Shown: positions 18,549-26,891 of the stretch, in pieces
How positions within the stretch are numbered: the stretch's first letter is position 1
Layout of the letters: each line of letters opens with the position of its first letter
From: Amycolatopsis sp. DSM 110486
Lineage (GTDB): Bacteria; Actinomycetota; Actinomycetes; Mycobacteriales; Pseudonocardiaceae
DNA: 64,000 nt
Assembly: GCF_019468465.1 (NCBI RefSeq)
Contig: NZ_CP080519.1
Location: 806,001-870,000, forward strand
Direction of reading: 5' to 3'
Notes under the pieces: model-generated
Database searches by the model: none
Seen by the model: the letters and a program-made list of their open reading frames with translations, nothing else
Told to the model about the DNA's origin: nothing
Program-made: the position numbers and the translations under genes

Positions 18549-20053
18549 TCCGCACGCTCCTGCTCCTCGAGGATGAGATCGAGCACGGCCGATTCGTCGA
18601 GGTCGCGCCCCCGCGCCTCGGTGAGCACGCGGCCTTCGCGCAGCACCAGCACCCGATCGGCCAGGCCGAGGACCTCCGGCAGCTCGCTGGAGACCAGCAC
18701 GATCGCGACGCCGGAATCGGCCAGTTCGCGGATCACGCGGTACAGCTCGGCCCGCGCGCCCACGTCGACCCCGCGCGTGGGCTCGTCGAGCAGCAGCACG
18801 CGGCAGCCCTTGAGCAGCCAGCGCGCGAGCACGGCCTTCTGCTGGTTGCCGCCGGACAGCTTGCCCGCGGGCCGGCGGATGTCCGGCGGGCGCAGGTCAA
18901 GGGCCTCGGTGTGGCGGCGGACGGCGGTGGTCTCGGCGCGGGAGTTGAACCAGCCGAACCGCGCGTAGCGTCGCAGCGAGGCGAGGGAAACGTTGCGGGC
19001 CACGGACTCCTGCAGGAGCAGGGCCTGGCTCTTGCGTTCCTCCGGCGCCAGGCCGAGGCCGGCGCGGACGGCCGACGTCACGCCGTTCCGCAGTGGTTTG
19101 CCGGCGAGCGTCACGTGGCCGGCGGTGGGTTTCCTTGCCCCGTAGACGGTTTCGAGGACTTCGGAGCGGCCCGACCCGACGAGTCCCGCGAGGCCGACGA
19201 TCTCGCCTTCCCGCACGGTGAACGACACGTCTTCGAACGAGCCGGCCACGGTGAGGTCCTCGACCTCCAGCAGCACGGGGCGGTCGTCGAACGCGTCTTC
19301 GGCGGGCCGGGGCGGGAAGAGGTATTCGACGCGGCGGCCGGTCATCAGCGCGACCAGTTCGGTGGTCGGCGTGGTGCGGGCCGGGAGCCCGGTGGCGACG
19401 GTGTGGCCGTCTTTCAGGACGGTGACGCGGTCGCCGATCTCGCGGATCTCTTCGAGCCGATGGGAGATGTAGACGACGGCGACGCCGCGTTCGGTGAGGC
19501 CGCGGATCACGCGGAAGAGGTTCGCGACCTCGTCGCTGGCGAGGACGGCCGAGGGTTCGTCGAGCACGATCAGGCGCGCGTCGAGCGAGAGCGCGCGGGC
19601 GAGGCTCACGATCTGCTTGCCCGCGGCCGAGAGCGAGCCGACCTCGCGTTCGACGCGGATCTCGTGGTGCCCCAGCCGGTCCAGGAGTTTTCGCGCCTCG
19701 GCGCGCATGGTCGCGCGGTGCACCCAGCCCCCGCTGGCCTGCTCGTGGCCGAGGAAGATGTTCTCCGCCACGGAAAGCCCGTCGACGAGGTCGAGCTCCT
19801 GGTACAGCGTGGCGATGCCGCACTTGATGGCAGCGGTCGGGTTGGGCAGCTCCACGGGCTCGCCGCCGACGCGGATCTCCCCCGCGTCGGGCCGGTGCGC
19901 GCCGGCGAGCACCTTGATCAACGTGGACTTGCCGGCGCCGTTCTGGCCCAGCAGGCAGTGCACTTCCCCTTCGGCCACGCTCAGCTCGACGTCGTCGAGC
20001 GCGCGCACTCCGGGGAAACCCTTGCCGATCCCCGTCATTTCGAGAAGCGTCAT
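18545..20053 (-). CDS. Sugar ABC transporter ATP-binding protein (RbsA-like, two nucleotide-binding domains)
   Basis: A 502-residue fused ATPase. Domain 1 has Walker A GQNGAGKST, signature LSAAGKQIVSLARAL and Walker B LIVLDEPSAVL. Domain 2 starts near residue 255 with the degenerate Walker A GLVGSGRSE, signature LSGGNQQKAVLARWL and Walker B VLLLDEPTRGVD. This asymmetry is normal for RbsA/XylG/MglA proteins. ATG 20053 follows GAGGGA and overlaps the ROK gene stop by ATGA; the frame continues far upstream only as a shadow of that gene. Confidence 0.94.
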   Translation of the reverse strand: MTLLEMTGIGKGFPGVRALDDVELSVAEGEVHCLLGQNGAGKSTLIKVLAGAHRPDAGEIRVGGEPVELPNPTAAIKCGIATLYQELDLVDGLSVAENIFLGHEQASGGWVHRATMRAEARKLLDRLGHHEIRVEREVGSLSAAGKQIVSLARALSLDARLIVLDEPSAVLASDEVANLFRVIRGLTERGVAVVYISHRLEEIREIGDRVTVLKDGHTVATGLPARTTPTTELVALMTGRRVEYLFPPRPAEDAFDDRPVLLEVEDLTVAGSFEDVSFTVREGEIVGLAGLVGSGRSEVLETVYGARKPTAGHVTLAGKPLRNGVTSAVRAGLGLAPEERKSQALLLQESVARNVSLASLRRYARFGWFNSRAETTAVRRHTEALDLRPPDIRRPAGKLSGGNQQKAVLARWLLKGCRVLLLDEPTRGVDVGARAELYRVIRELADSGVAIVLVSSELPEVLGLADRVLVLREGRVLTEARGRDLDESAVLDLILEEQERAE

Positions 20054-21333
20054 CCGCTGTCCCTCTCCCCTGCTCCGGCGACAACCCGCGCGGGGTCGTC
20101 GAACACGGCTTCCAGCGCCACGTGGGCCCCGCCGCGCGAGGCGGCCGAGAAGCCCAGCCACGACAGCTCCACGCGGCAGCCGCCGATGTCGGGCGCGACC
20201 ACGCGGGCCTTGAGCTCGGCCATCATCGGGCCGAGCAGGTATGGGCCGAGCTGCGCGAAGTAACCGCCGAGCAGCACCACGCGCGGGTTGAACACGTTCA
20301 CGAGCACTGCCGCGCCCACGCCGAGCCCGGTGCCCACCTGGGCCAGCGCGTCGAGCGTGCGGCGGTCTTTCAGCTCCGCGCGGCGGCGCACCATGTCGAG
20401 GCGCTGTTCGAGGTCCAACGACGGGTCGTGCACCGGGTCGTTGGGCTCGGCCGCGAGCCGCAGCATCCCGGCGAGGCCCACGATCGTCTCCCAGCAGCCG
20501 CGCCTGCCACAGCCGCAGCGCCGGCCGTTCGGGTCGAGCTGGATGTGGCCGATCTCGCCGGAAAACCCTTCCGCGCCACCGAGGAGCCGGCCGCCGGAGA
20601 TCACGCCGCCGCCGACGCCGATCTCGCCGGTGAGGTACACGAGGTCCGCGGTGCCGGCGACACTGCCCATCGCGTGCTCGCCGAGCGCGCCGAGGTTGGC
20701 GTCGTTGGCCATGCGGACGGGGAATCCCAGGCGGCCGAGCCGGTGGGTGAGCCGTTCGGTCAGGCCGGTGACCACGGGGACGTCGGTCCAGTGCAGGTTG
20801 GGCGCGAACGCCACGGTGCCGGCTTCCACGTCGACGAGGGCCGGAATCGCCAGCGTCAGCCCGACCGGCGAGACCTTGAGACGGCGGCATTCCCTGAGCG
20901 CTCTCGCGGCCAGCTCGGCCGTCGCGTCGAGGACCTTGGCCGGAGGAAGCGCTTGCACGTCGAGCGCCACGCGCTGTTCGAACAGGACGGTGCCGGTGAG
21001 ATCCAGGGCCAGCGCGGTGAGGTAGTCGACGTTCACCTCGACGCCGACGCCGCCCACGCCGCGCCCGTCGAGCTCCACGATCGTGCCCGGCCGCCCGACC
21101 GCCCCCGCGCGTTCCAGCTCGCCCTCCCGCGCCAGCCCGCGCTCGACCAGCTCCGCGACGAGGCTCGACACCGTGGCCTTGTTCAGCCCCGTCTCCGCCG
21201 CGATGCCCGCCCGCGACCGCGGCCCGGCGTCACGCAGGTGCCGCAACACGAGCGCGAGGTTGCTGCGCCGCACCGAGGCCTGGTCCGCCGGCCGCGGTGG
21301 GCCGATGGGTCTCAGAGGCAGGGAGGAGTCCAC
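20050..21333 (-). CDS. ROK-family transcriptional regulator of the sugar-uptake operon
   Basis: A 427-residue regulator from GTG 21333. Residues about 25-75 form the winged helix (SRAGIAAETGLNKATVSSLV). The ROK domain includes GVGVEVNVDYLTALALD, MANDANLGALGE and the zinc motif CGCGRRGCWE. It is the first gene of the operon and overlaps the ATPase gene by 4 bases, so it should be co-expressed and autoregulate. An A+T-rich AAATTAAGT lies at 21367-21375 upstream, resembling one half of a ROK operator; a full palindrome was not found. Confidence 0.9.
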   Translation of the reverse strand: MDSSLPLRPIGPPRPADQASVRRSNLALVLRHLRDAGPRSRAGIAAETGLNKATVSSLVAELVERGLAREGELERAGAVGRPGTIVELDGRGVGGVGVEVNVDYLTALALDLTGTVLFEQRVALDVQALPPAKVLDATAELAARALRECRRLKVSPVGLTLAIPALVDVEAGTVAFAPNLHWTDVPVVTGLTERLTHRLGRLGFPVRMANDANLGALGEHAMGSVAGTADLVYLTGEIGVGGGVISGGRLLGGAEGFSGEIGHIQLDPNGRRCGCGRRGCWETIVGLAGMLRLAAEPNDPVHDPSLDLEQRLDMVRRRAELKDRRTLDALAQVGTGLGVGAAVLVNVFNPRVVLLGGYFAQLGPYLLGPMMAELKARVVAPDIGGCRVELSWLGFSAASRGGAHVALEAVFDDPARVVAGAGERDSG

Positions 21334-21730
21334 GCTGACACCGCCAAGTTCGTCTGGTGGGGCAACAAATTAAGTCAGGGCGAACGAAGGGGTCAACGAT
21401 GGAGGGATGGTAACGATCCCGGCAAAAGCCCCTAAATGCCGGAGTGACCTGGGGAAACTGTTCTTCGGGGCGTCGTGGGCCGTCCTTCGGATGGAGCACG
21501 GATTGGGATGAATCGATGGCCGAACCACTCACCCGTTCGGCTTCAGCCGCTCGGATGAGCCGGCCCGACGAGGTTGCGTGGACCGCTGGGCCAGCCGGGT
21601 GACCGCGGCGGGGTGGCCGCGGGGGAATTCGTTGGAAACGGCTGTTTGTCACCGTTCGGCGCGGCAAGTCGAAAGTCCTGCACGGCTGGCGAGTTAATTC
21701 GCGCGACGTTCGGTGGCGCCTGTGCCTAGA
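21334..21730. other. Intergenic region upstream of sugar operon and aspS leader
   Basis: About 400 bases with no supported gene. It should hold the divergent promoters of the ROK-ABC operon and of the T-box transcript. A TAGACT hexamer at 21727-21732 resembles an actinobacterial -10 box just before the T-box leader, but no matching -35 was recognised. Confidence 0.45.
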
Positions 21731-21975
21731 CTTCCGCGCAACGCGCTGACGGAACCGAGTAGCGCGGGGTCCCGCGCCCACAGAGAGCCGCCATCGCTGA
21801 GAGGCGGCGCCGCGCCCCCGCCGCGAAGACACTCCCGAGCAGCGGGGAGGCAATGCCCCGCCGGCCGGCCCCCGACACCGGGCCCAGTTTTTCGAGGCCG
21901 CCTTTGTCCCGGCGGCGAAGGTGCGGTGGTACCGCGAGTTCCCTTCTCGCCCGCACCCCCAAGGGGTCGCCGAGT
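21731..21975 (+). promoter_or_regulatory. T-box riboswitch, aspartate specifier, upstream of aspS
   Basis: The leader shows the ordered T-box landmarks. CCGAGTAGCG lies near 21755; a Stem I segment CAGAGAGCCG at 21781-21790 and GCTGAGAGGC follow; the specifier region GCGAAGACACTCCC places GAC (Asp) at 21828-21830 in the same context as GAA-codon-AC of glycine T-boxes. The conserved antiterminator is GCGGTGGTACCGCG at 21923-21936, with GAAGG (21917-21921) able to pair with CCCTTC (21940-21945). A competing GTGCGG (21921-21926)/CCGCAC (21951-21956) pairing is possible. T-boxes sense uncharged tRNA. Uncharged tRNA-Asp should therefore raise aspS expression; whether control is by termination or by start-site sequestration was not resolved. 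Confidence 0.85.
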
Positions 21976-21992
21976 TCGCTCGAGGAGAGTGG

Positions 21993-23375
21993 ATGTTCCC
22001 TCGCACCCTGGTCGCCGACCTGCCCACGCACACCGGCACCACCACGACCATCGCCGGCTGGCTCCACCGCCGGCGCACCCTGAAATCTGTGACGTTCCTG
22101 GTGATCCGGGACCGTACGGGGTTGGCCCAGGTGGTGTTCAGTGCACCACCTCGCCCCGGCCCGAACACGCCCCCGCCCTCCCAGGGGGGCGTCCCCGAGC
22201 CAATTCTATCGCCCACCCCCGACAAAAACGGCGGCCAAGTCGAAATGGGGCCGAGTTGTCCACAACTCGGGTCGGGTGTGGACAAGTCCGCAGACCGCAC
22301 CGAAATCCCGCAGCTGAGCGAAGAAACGGTCGTCGAGGTAACCGGGCGAGTCGTCGCCAACAAGCAGGCACCCGGCGGGATCGAGATCGTAGAAGCGACC
22401 ATCAAAGTACTTGCCACACCTGAGAAACAGCCGCCGTTCGACCTCTACCGGCCCACAATCCCGGCGGCACTGCCGACGGTTCTCGACAACGCGGCCGTCG
22501 CACTCAGGCATCCCGAGTTGAAGCGGCGGCACGAGATCGCGGCTCGCAGTGTCGCGGCATTCCGGCGCGCCCTCGACGACCGCGGCTTCACCGAGGTTCA
22601 CACGCCCAAAATCGTGGCCACCAGCACGGAATCCGGCGCCAACGTCTTCCAGCTCGACTACTTCGGCAAACCGGCCTATCTCGCGCAGTCACCGCAGTTC
22701 TTCAAACAGGCGTTGGTCGGCGTCTTCGAACGGGTCTACGAAGTCGGCCCGGTCTTCCGCGCCGAACCCCACGACACCGCGCGCCACCTCGCGCAGTACA
22801 CAAGCCTGGACGCGGAACTCGGCTTCATCCACGACCACCGCGACGTGATGACTGTGCTGCGGGACGTCATCGCGGAAATGGCCTCGGCTGTGGGTCCCGA
22901 AGCTCCTGAAGTACCCCTGGAAATCCCGGTCATCTCCTACCCCGCGGCGCAGCAGATCTTGCACAGCACCGAACCCGACCTCTCTCCCGAAGACGAACGC
23001 CATCTCGGCGAATGGGCCCTGGACAACCACAACTCGGAGTTCCTCTTCGTCACCGGTTACCCCATGGCCAAACGCCCCTTCTACACCCACCCGGACCCAG
23101 CGCATCCGGGCCTGTCCAACAGCTTCGACCTCCTGTTCCGCGGCCTGGAACTCGTCACGGGCGGCCAACGGCTGCACCACTACGCCGACTACCTCGCCGC
23201 ACTCGGCCCCGACGCCGACCAGTACCGCGACTACCTCGCGACGTTCGTCCACGGCATGCCGCCCCACGGCGGCTTCGCCATCGGCCTCGAACGGTGGGTC
23301 GCGCGGGTGCTGAAGGTGCCGAACATCCGCGGTACGACCCTGTTCCCGCGCGACCTGCATCGACTGAGGCCGTAA
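21993..23375 (+). CDS. aspS: Aspartate--tRNA ligase, archaeal-type (AspRS2-like)
   Basis: A 460-residue class IIb synthetase without the GAD insertion of the standard bacterial enzyme, so it is of the archaeal/short type. The N-terminal OB fold (TIAGWLHRRR, VIRDRTGLAQVV) is interrupted at about residues 49-107 by a Pro-rich segment. The catalytic domain has SPQFFKQ, motif 2 in VFRAEPHDT with YTSLDAE, and motif 3 in GGFAIGLERW. Start ATG 21993 follows GAGGAG. It is preceded by an Asp T-box. A second, regular aspS is expected elsewhere, so this may be a stress-inducible or non-discriminating copy; that is inference. Confidence 0.9.
   Translation: MFPRTLVADLPTHTGTTTTIAGWLHRRRTLKSVTFLVIRDRTGLAQVVFSAPPRPGPNTPPPSQGGVPEPILSPTPDKNGGQVEMGPSCPQLGSGVDKSADRTEIPQLSEETVVEVTGRVVANKQAPGGIEIVEATIKVLATPEKQPPFDLYRPTIPAALPTVLDNAAVALRHPELKRRHEIAARSVAAFRRALDDRGFTEVHTPKIVATSTESGANVFQLDYFGKPAYLAQSPQFFKQALVGVFERVYEVGPVFRAEPHDTARHLAQYTSLDAELGFIHDHRDVMTVLRDVIAEMASAVGPEAPEVPLEIPVISYPAAQQILHSTEPDLSPEDERHLGEWALDNHNSEFLFVTGYPMAKRPFYTHPDPAHPGLSNSFDLLFRGLELVTGGQRLHHYADYLAALGPDADQYRDYLATFVHGMPPHGGFAIGLERWVARVLKVPNIRGTTLFPRDLHRLRP
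22138..22312 (+). repeat. In-frame palindrome-bearing insertion within the aspS OB fold
   Basis: Between the OB-fold strands ending QVVFS and beginning LSEETVVEVTG lie about 58 residues rich in Pro, Gly and Ser that do not resemble AspRS. The DNA contains the perfect palindrome CCGAGTTGTCCACAACTCGG (22251-22270) and two 9-mers matching the actinobacterial DnaA box, TTGTCCACA (22256-22264) and its inverse TGTGGACAA (22277-22285). It looks like a short mobile or repetitive element inserted in frame. Confidence 0.6.
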
Positions 23376-23379
23376 GAGA

Positions 23380-23988
23380 CCTAAGTGGACGGTGGCGCGG
23401 GAAATCGGTGGTCAACCCATCGGGTAAAATTCAGCGTCCCGCGCATCCGCCGGGCGGGTATGGGGTGAGCGAGCCAGGGGGCCGGCCATGGTGAGTCGTC
23501 GACGCCGAACCGTGCTGTGGCTCGGCGGCGCAGTGCTGGCGCTGTGCGCCGGCCTCCTGGTCATCGCCGGCACCCCCACCGTGTGGCTCGGCCGGCAGGT
23601 CACCGACACACCGGTCTTGCCCATGCCGACCCGGGCGGAGGCGGAAGCCCTGCTCAACCAGGCAACCGGCTTCGCCCGGGCGCACGACTACGCGGGCTTT
23701 GCCAGACCGTCGCGCAGGATGCAGGCGCCTGTCAGAAGGTGCTCGATCGGGCGGATGTCTCGCACGCGGCACCCTCCTCCGCACCGCCTGCGGTGGAAGG
23801 TGCGATCAGTCAACCGGACAGGGACACCGTGCAGGGAGCCGAGGTGCTGCACATCCGAGGCACCCGCGCGGACGGCACCTCCTACACCGCCGATTTCTCC
23901 GCCGTTCGGACCCCGGACGGGCAGGTCCGGAGCCAGAACGCCGTCTACTGGTTCAGCAGCCTCGACAAACCGGCCTAAGTGGACGGTG
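23380..23988. repeat. 15-bp perfect direct repeat flanking the frameshifted gene
   Basis: CCTAAGTGGACGGTG occurs at 23380-23394, just past the aspS stop, and again at 23974-23988, across the stop of the frameshifted gene. The copies are 594 bases apart in the same orientation. They could mark an insertion or duplication event, or be chance; no inverted terminal repeats accompany them. Confidence 0.5.
23488..23978 (+). pseudogene. Frameshifted exported or membrane-anchored protein of unknown function
   Basis: ATG 23488 opens a frame with a signal anchor (RRRRTVLWLGGAVLALCAGL) and a mature part through EAEALLNQATGFARAHDYAGF. Homology-like sequence then continues one base out of frame as CQTVAQDAGACQKVLDRADV to SSLDKPA and TAA 23976-23978. 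The switch lies in the run TTTGCC near 23699-23703; one extra T would restore a protein of about 163 residues. Third-position GC supports the first frame upstream and the second downstream. It may be a true pseudogene or a sequencing error. The family was not recognised. The stop overlaps the convergent MMPL gene. Confidence 0.65.
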
Positions 23989-26176
23989 CCGACTCCGGTG
24001 CAGGAGTCACCGGCTTCGGCACCCCCTCAGGTTCGGGTTCGATATGCGGCAACAGCCGATCCAGCCAAGGCGGCAGCCACCAACTGTGCTTTCCCAACAA
24101 GAACATCGCCGCCGGCACGATGATCAGCCGGATGATCGTCGCGTCGATCAGCACGCTGACCCCGAGGCCCAGGGCCAAGATCTTGATCACCACATTCGGC
24201 GAAGCCAGGAACGCGAAGAACACACACACCATGATCACCGCGGCCGACGAGATCACCCGAGCGGTCACCGCGAGACCATCAGCCACACTCACGTGGTTGT
24301 CCTTCGTACGCAGCCAAGCCTCGTGCACTCGCGAGAGCAGGAACACTTCGTAATCCATAGACAGGCCGAACACGATGGCGAACATGATCATCGGCACGTA
24401 CGACTCGATCGGCACCTTCTCGTGCACCCCCAGCAGCGCCCCGCCCCAGCCCCACTGGAACACCGCGACGATCACGCCGTACGAAGCGGCGATCGACAGC
24501 AAGTTCAGCAACGCGGCCTTCAACGCCAACACCGGGCTGCGGAAAGACAGCAGCAGCAACACGAACGCAGCCGCCACCACCACGCCGATGATCGTGGGCA
24601 GGCGGGCGGCGACGATGTCGCGGAAGTCGAGCTGGCCGGCCGTCATGCCGGTGACGTAGCTGGTCGCGCCGGCGAGGACCGGGGGCAGGGTCTGGGTGCG
24701 TAGCGTGCCGAGGAGCTCGTCGGTGGCAGCGTCCTGCGGGCCCGTGGTGGGGGTGACGGTGGACAGCATCAGCGCGCCGTCCGGGCTGGGCGACATCGGG
24801 GTGGCCGAGGCGACGCCGGGGGTTTTCGCCAGGGCCTGCTGGACAGCCGAGCCCAAAGCCGCGTCGGACGATTCCACGACGACGGTGAACTGACCGTTGG
24901 CGCCCGGGCCGAAGCCGCTGCTGATGGCGTCGTAAGCCTGGCGCGTGGTGGTGCCGGCCGGGTCGGCGCCTTCGTCGATGTGGCCCAGCTCCATGGAGAA
25001 CGCGGGGATGGCGAGCACCGCGGCCACGAGCACGCCGCCGCCGAGGTAGCGCCAGGGGTGGCGGTCGATGCGCACGGCGTAGCGGTGCCAGGCGCTTTCC
25101 TTGCCGTCGGCCGACTGCTCGGCCACGGGCTTGCGCACGTGCCAGCGGTCGATCCGCCGCCCGGACAGGCCGAGCAGCGCGGGCACGAGCGTGGTCGCCG
25201 CGATCCCGGCCACGACCACCGTGATCGCGGCGGCCAGGCCGAGCTTCCCGATGAACGCGACGCCGACGGTGAACAGGCCCATCAACGCGATGACCACCGT
25301 CGTCGCCGCGATGAGCACCGAACGGCCGCTGGTGGCGACGGTGCGGCCGGCGGCCGTGACCGGATCGGCGCCGTCGAGCAGGTGCTGGCGGAAGCGCGTG
25401 GTGAGGAAGAGGGCGTAGTCGATGCCGACGCCGAGGCCGATCATGATCGCCAGCGTCGGCGAGGCCGTGGCAAAGCTGATCGCGGCCGCCAGCAGGCCGA
25501 GGATGCCGAGGCCGGTCGCGACGCCGATCACCGACGTGACGATCGGCAGGCCGGCGGCGATCACACTGCCGAAAGCCAGTAGCAGTACCAGAATCGCGAC
25601 GATGATGCCCACGGACTCCGAGCGCAGGTCGCCGGCGCCGGGTTCGGCCGCCTTGCCGAGTGCGCCGCTGTAGTCGACCTGGACACCGGTCGCGCGGACG
25701 GGATCGGTGGCCTTGTCGATGCCGTCTACGAGGTCGGTGCCGAGCGCGGCGGGCTTGTCGTCGAACTGGATGTTGGCGAAGGCGACGCGGCCGTCGGGCG
25801 CGGTGGTGCCGGGCGCGAGCGGGTCGGACAGCGACACGACGTGGGGCACGGCGCGGACCGCCGTCGCGGCCTGCTCGATGGCCGCGCTCTGGCTGCTCAG
25901 CGTGCCGGAGTCAGTGGTGAAGACCAGGCGCGCGCTGTTCGAACCACCGACGACGCCGTGCTCGGCGAGCACAGTGCTGCCGCGGCCGGATTCGGCGTCG
26001 GGCAGGCTGAAGTCGTCACTGTACGTACCGCCCACGAGGTTGTTGGCCACCGTCGCGCCGGCCAGCACCAGGATCCAGATCACGATCACCGGCCACGGAC
26101 GCGCGGCGCACCACCGACCGAGGCGTTCGAGGATTCCGGCGGGGGCTTCTTCCGTGATACGAGCGTTTTCCGTCAT
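23975..26176 (-). CDS. MMPL/RND-family membrane transporter
   Basis: A 733-residue transporter with about 12 membrane segments in two halves, each preceded by a large extracytoplasmic loop. Conserved motifs are GLGVGIDYALFLTTRFR in the first half and GLSMDYEVFLLSRVHE in the second; both Asp-Tyr pairs are proton-relay residues of the family. It likely exports lipids or drugs using the proton gradient. ATG 26176 (MTENARITEE) is preferred over 26218 because the upstream segment is not homologous. A MarR-type regulator gene lies 108 bases upstream on the same strand, suggesting inducible efflux. Confidence 0.92.
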   Translation of the reverse strand: MTENARITEEAPAGILERLGRWCAARPWPVIVIWILVLAGATVANNLVGGTYSDDFSLPDAESGRGSTVLAEHGVVGGSNSARLVFTTDSGTLSSQSAAIEQAATAVRAVPHVVSLSDPLAPGTTAPDGRVAFANIQFDDKPAALGTDLVDGIDKATDPVRATGVQVDYSGALGKAAEPGAGDLRSESVGIIVAILVLLLAFGSVIAAGLPIVTSVIGVATGLGILGLLAAAISFATASPTLAIMIGLGVGIDYALFLTTRFRQHLLDGADPVTAAGRTVATSGRSVLIAATTVVIALMGLFTVGVAFIGKLGLAAAITVVVAGIAATTLVPALLGLSGRRIDRWHVRKPVAEQSADGKESAWHRYAVRIDRHPWRYLGGGVLVAAVLAIPAFSMELGHIDEGADPAGTTTRQAYDAISSGFGPGANGQFTVVVESSDAALGSAVQQALAKTPGVASATPMSPSPDGALMLSTVTPTTGPQDAATDELLGTLRTQTLPPVLAGATSYVTGMTAGQLDFRDIVAARLPTIIGVVVAAAFVLLLLSFRSPVLALKAALLNLLSIAASYGVIVAVFQWGWGGALLGVHEKVPIESYVPMIMFAIVFGLSMDYEVFLLSRVHEAWLRTKDNHVSVADGLAVTARVISSAAVIMVCVFFAFLASPNVVIKILALGLGVSVLIDATIIRLIIVPAAMFLLGKHSWWLPPWLDRLLPHIEPEPEGVPKPVTPAPESAPST

Positions 26177-26284
26177 TTCGCCACCCGGCTTCCGGGAGTT
26201 TTCCCGGTTCAGCCTCACGCGGCGAATGGTGTAGGCCTAGGGTCGAAGGTCCTCGGACGGCCCCAGCCGGATGGTGACGGTGCG

Positions 26285-26737
26285 TTACTGCTTCGCGAAG
26301 GCGAGCGAACCGAGCGCGACGACGAGGGGCGCCAGCTCCGGCAGCTCCTCGGCCTCGGCGAGCGCGGCCGACAGCGTGGCGTCGTGCGTCGGACGGGCCG
26401 CGTCGAGCAACTCCCGGCCCGCGACGGTCACCTCGGTGTAGATGCCGCGCCGGTCCGTCGGGCAGAGGTAGCGCGACAGCAGGCCGCGGTCCTCGAGCCG
26501 CGTCACCAGGCGGGTGGTGGCCGACTGGCTCAGCACCACGGCGTTGGCCAGCTGGTTCATCCGCAGGTGGAAGCCGTCCTGGCGGGCGAGCACGTCGAGC
26601 ACGGTGTACTCGCTCACCGACAGCTCGTGGTCGCGCTCGAGCGCGCGCTGCAGCCGGTCTTCGATGCGCGCGTGCAACGCGGCCAGAGTGCGCCAGCCCT
26701 GCGCCCGGGCCTCCACGGCGTCGTCAGCCAGTGACAC
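26285..26737 (-). CDS. MarR-family transcriptional regulator
   Basis: A 150-residue winged-helix protein from GTG 26737. The DNA-binding part is LSVSEYTVLDVLARQDG followed by LANAVVLSQSATTRLVTRLE and the wing CPTDRRGIYTEVTVAG. It is divergent from an SDR gene and upstream of the MMPL transporter on the same strand, an arrangement typical of multidrug or oxidative-stress circuits. An 11-of-13 inverted repeat lies in the divergent promoter region and is the likely binding site. Confidence 0.92.
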   Translation of the reverse strand: MSLADDAVEARAQGWRTLAALHARIEDRLQRALERDHELSVSEYTVLDVLARQDGFHLRMNQLANAVVLSQSATTRLVTRLEDRGLLSRYLCPTDRRGIYTEVTVAGRELLDAARPTHDATLSAALAEAEELPELAPLVVALGSLAFAKQ

Positions 26738-26795
26738 GGTTCACCCCTTCTCGCCGACCCCCGCGGTTGCGGGTGGTTCGCCCTTCAGGCACTAT

Positions 26796-26840
26796 CGAGC
26801 GTGTGCAAATAACCGCGTGCGCAAGTATTGCTGACGCTCG
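26796..26840. promoter_or_regulatory. Candidate MarR operator, nested inverted repeats
   Basis: CGAGCGTGTGCAA (26796-26808) and TTGCTGACGCTCG (26828-26840) form a 13-bp inverted repeat with two mismatches and a 19-base spacer. A second perfect palindrome GCAA-GTA-TTGC sits at 26821-26831. Both lie between the MarR start (26737) and the SDR start (26892). This is the expected place for a dimeric repressor controlling both genes. Confidence 0.6.
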
Positions 26841-26891
26841 TAATCGTCTGCTGCCACTGTACTCGCGAACGCAGGAAGGGGTATCCACCCG

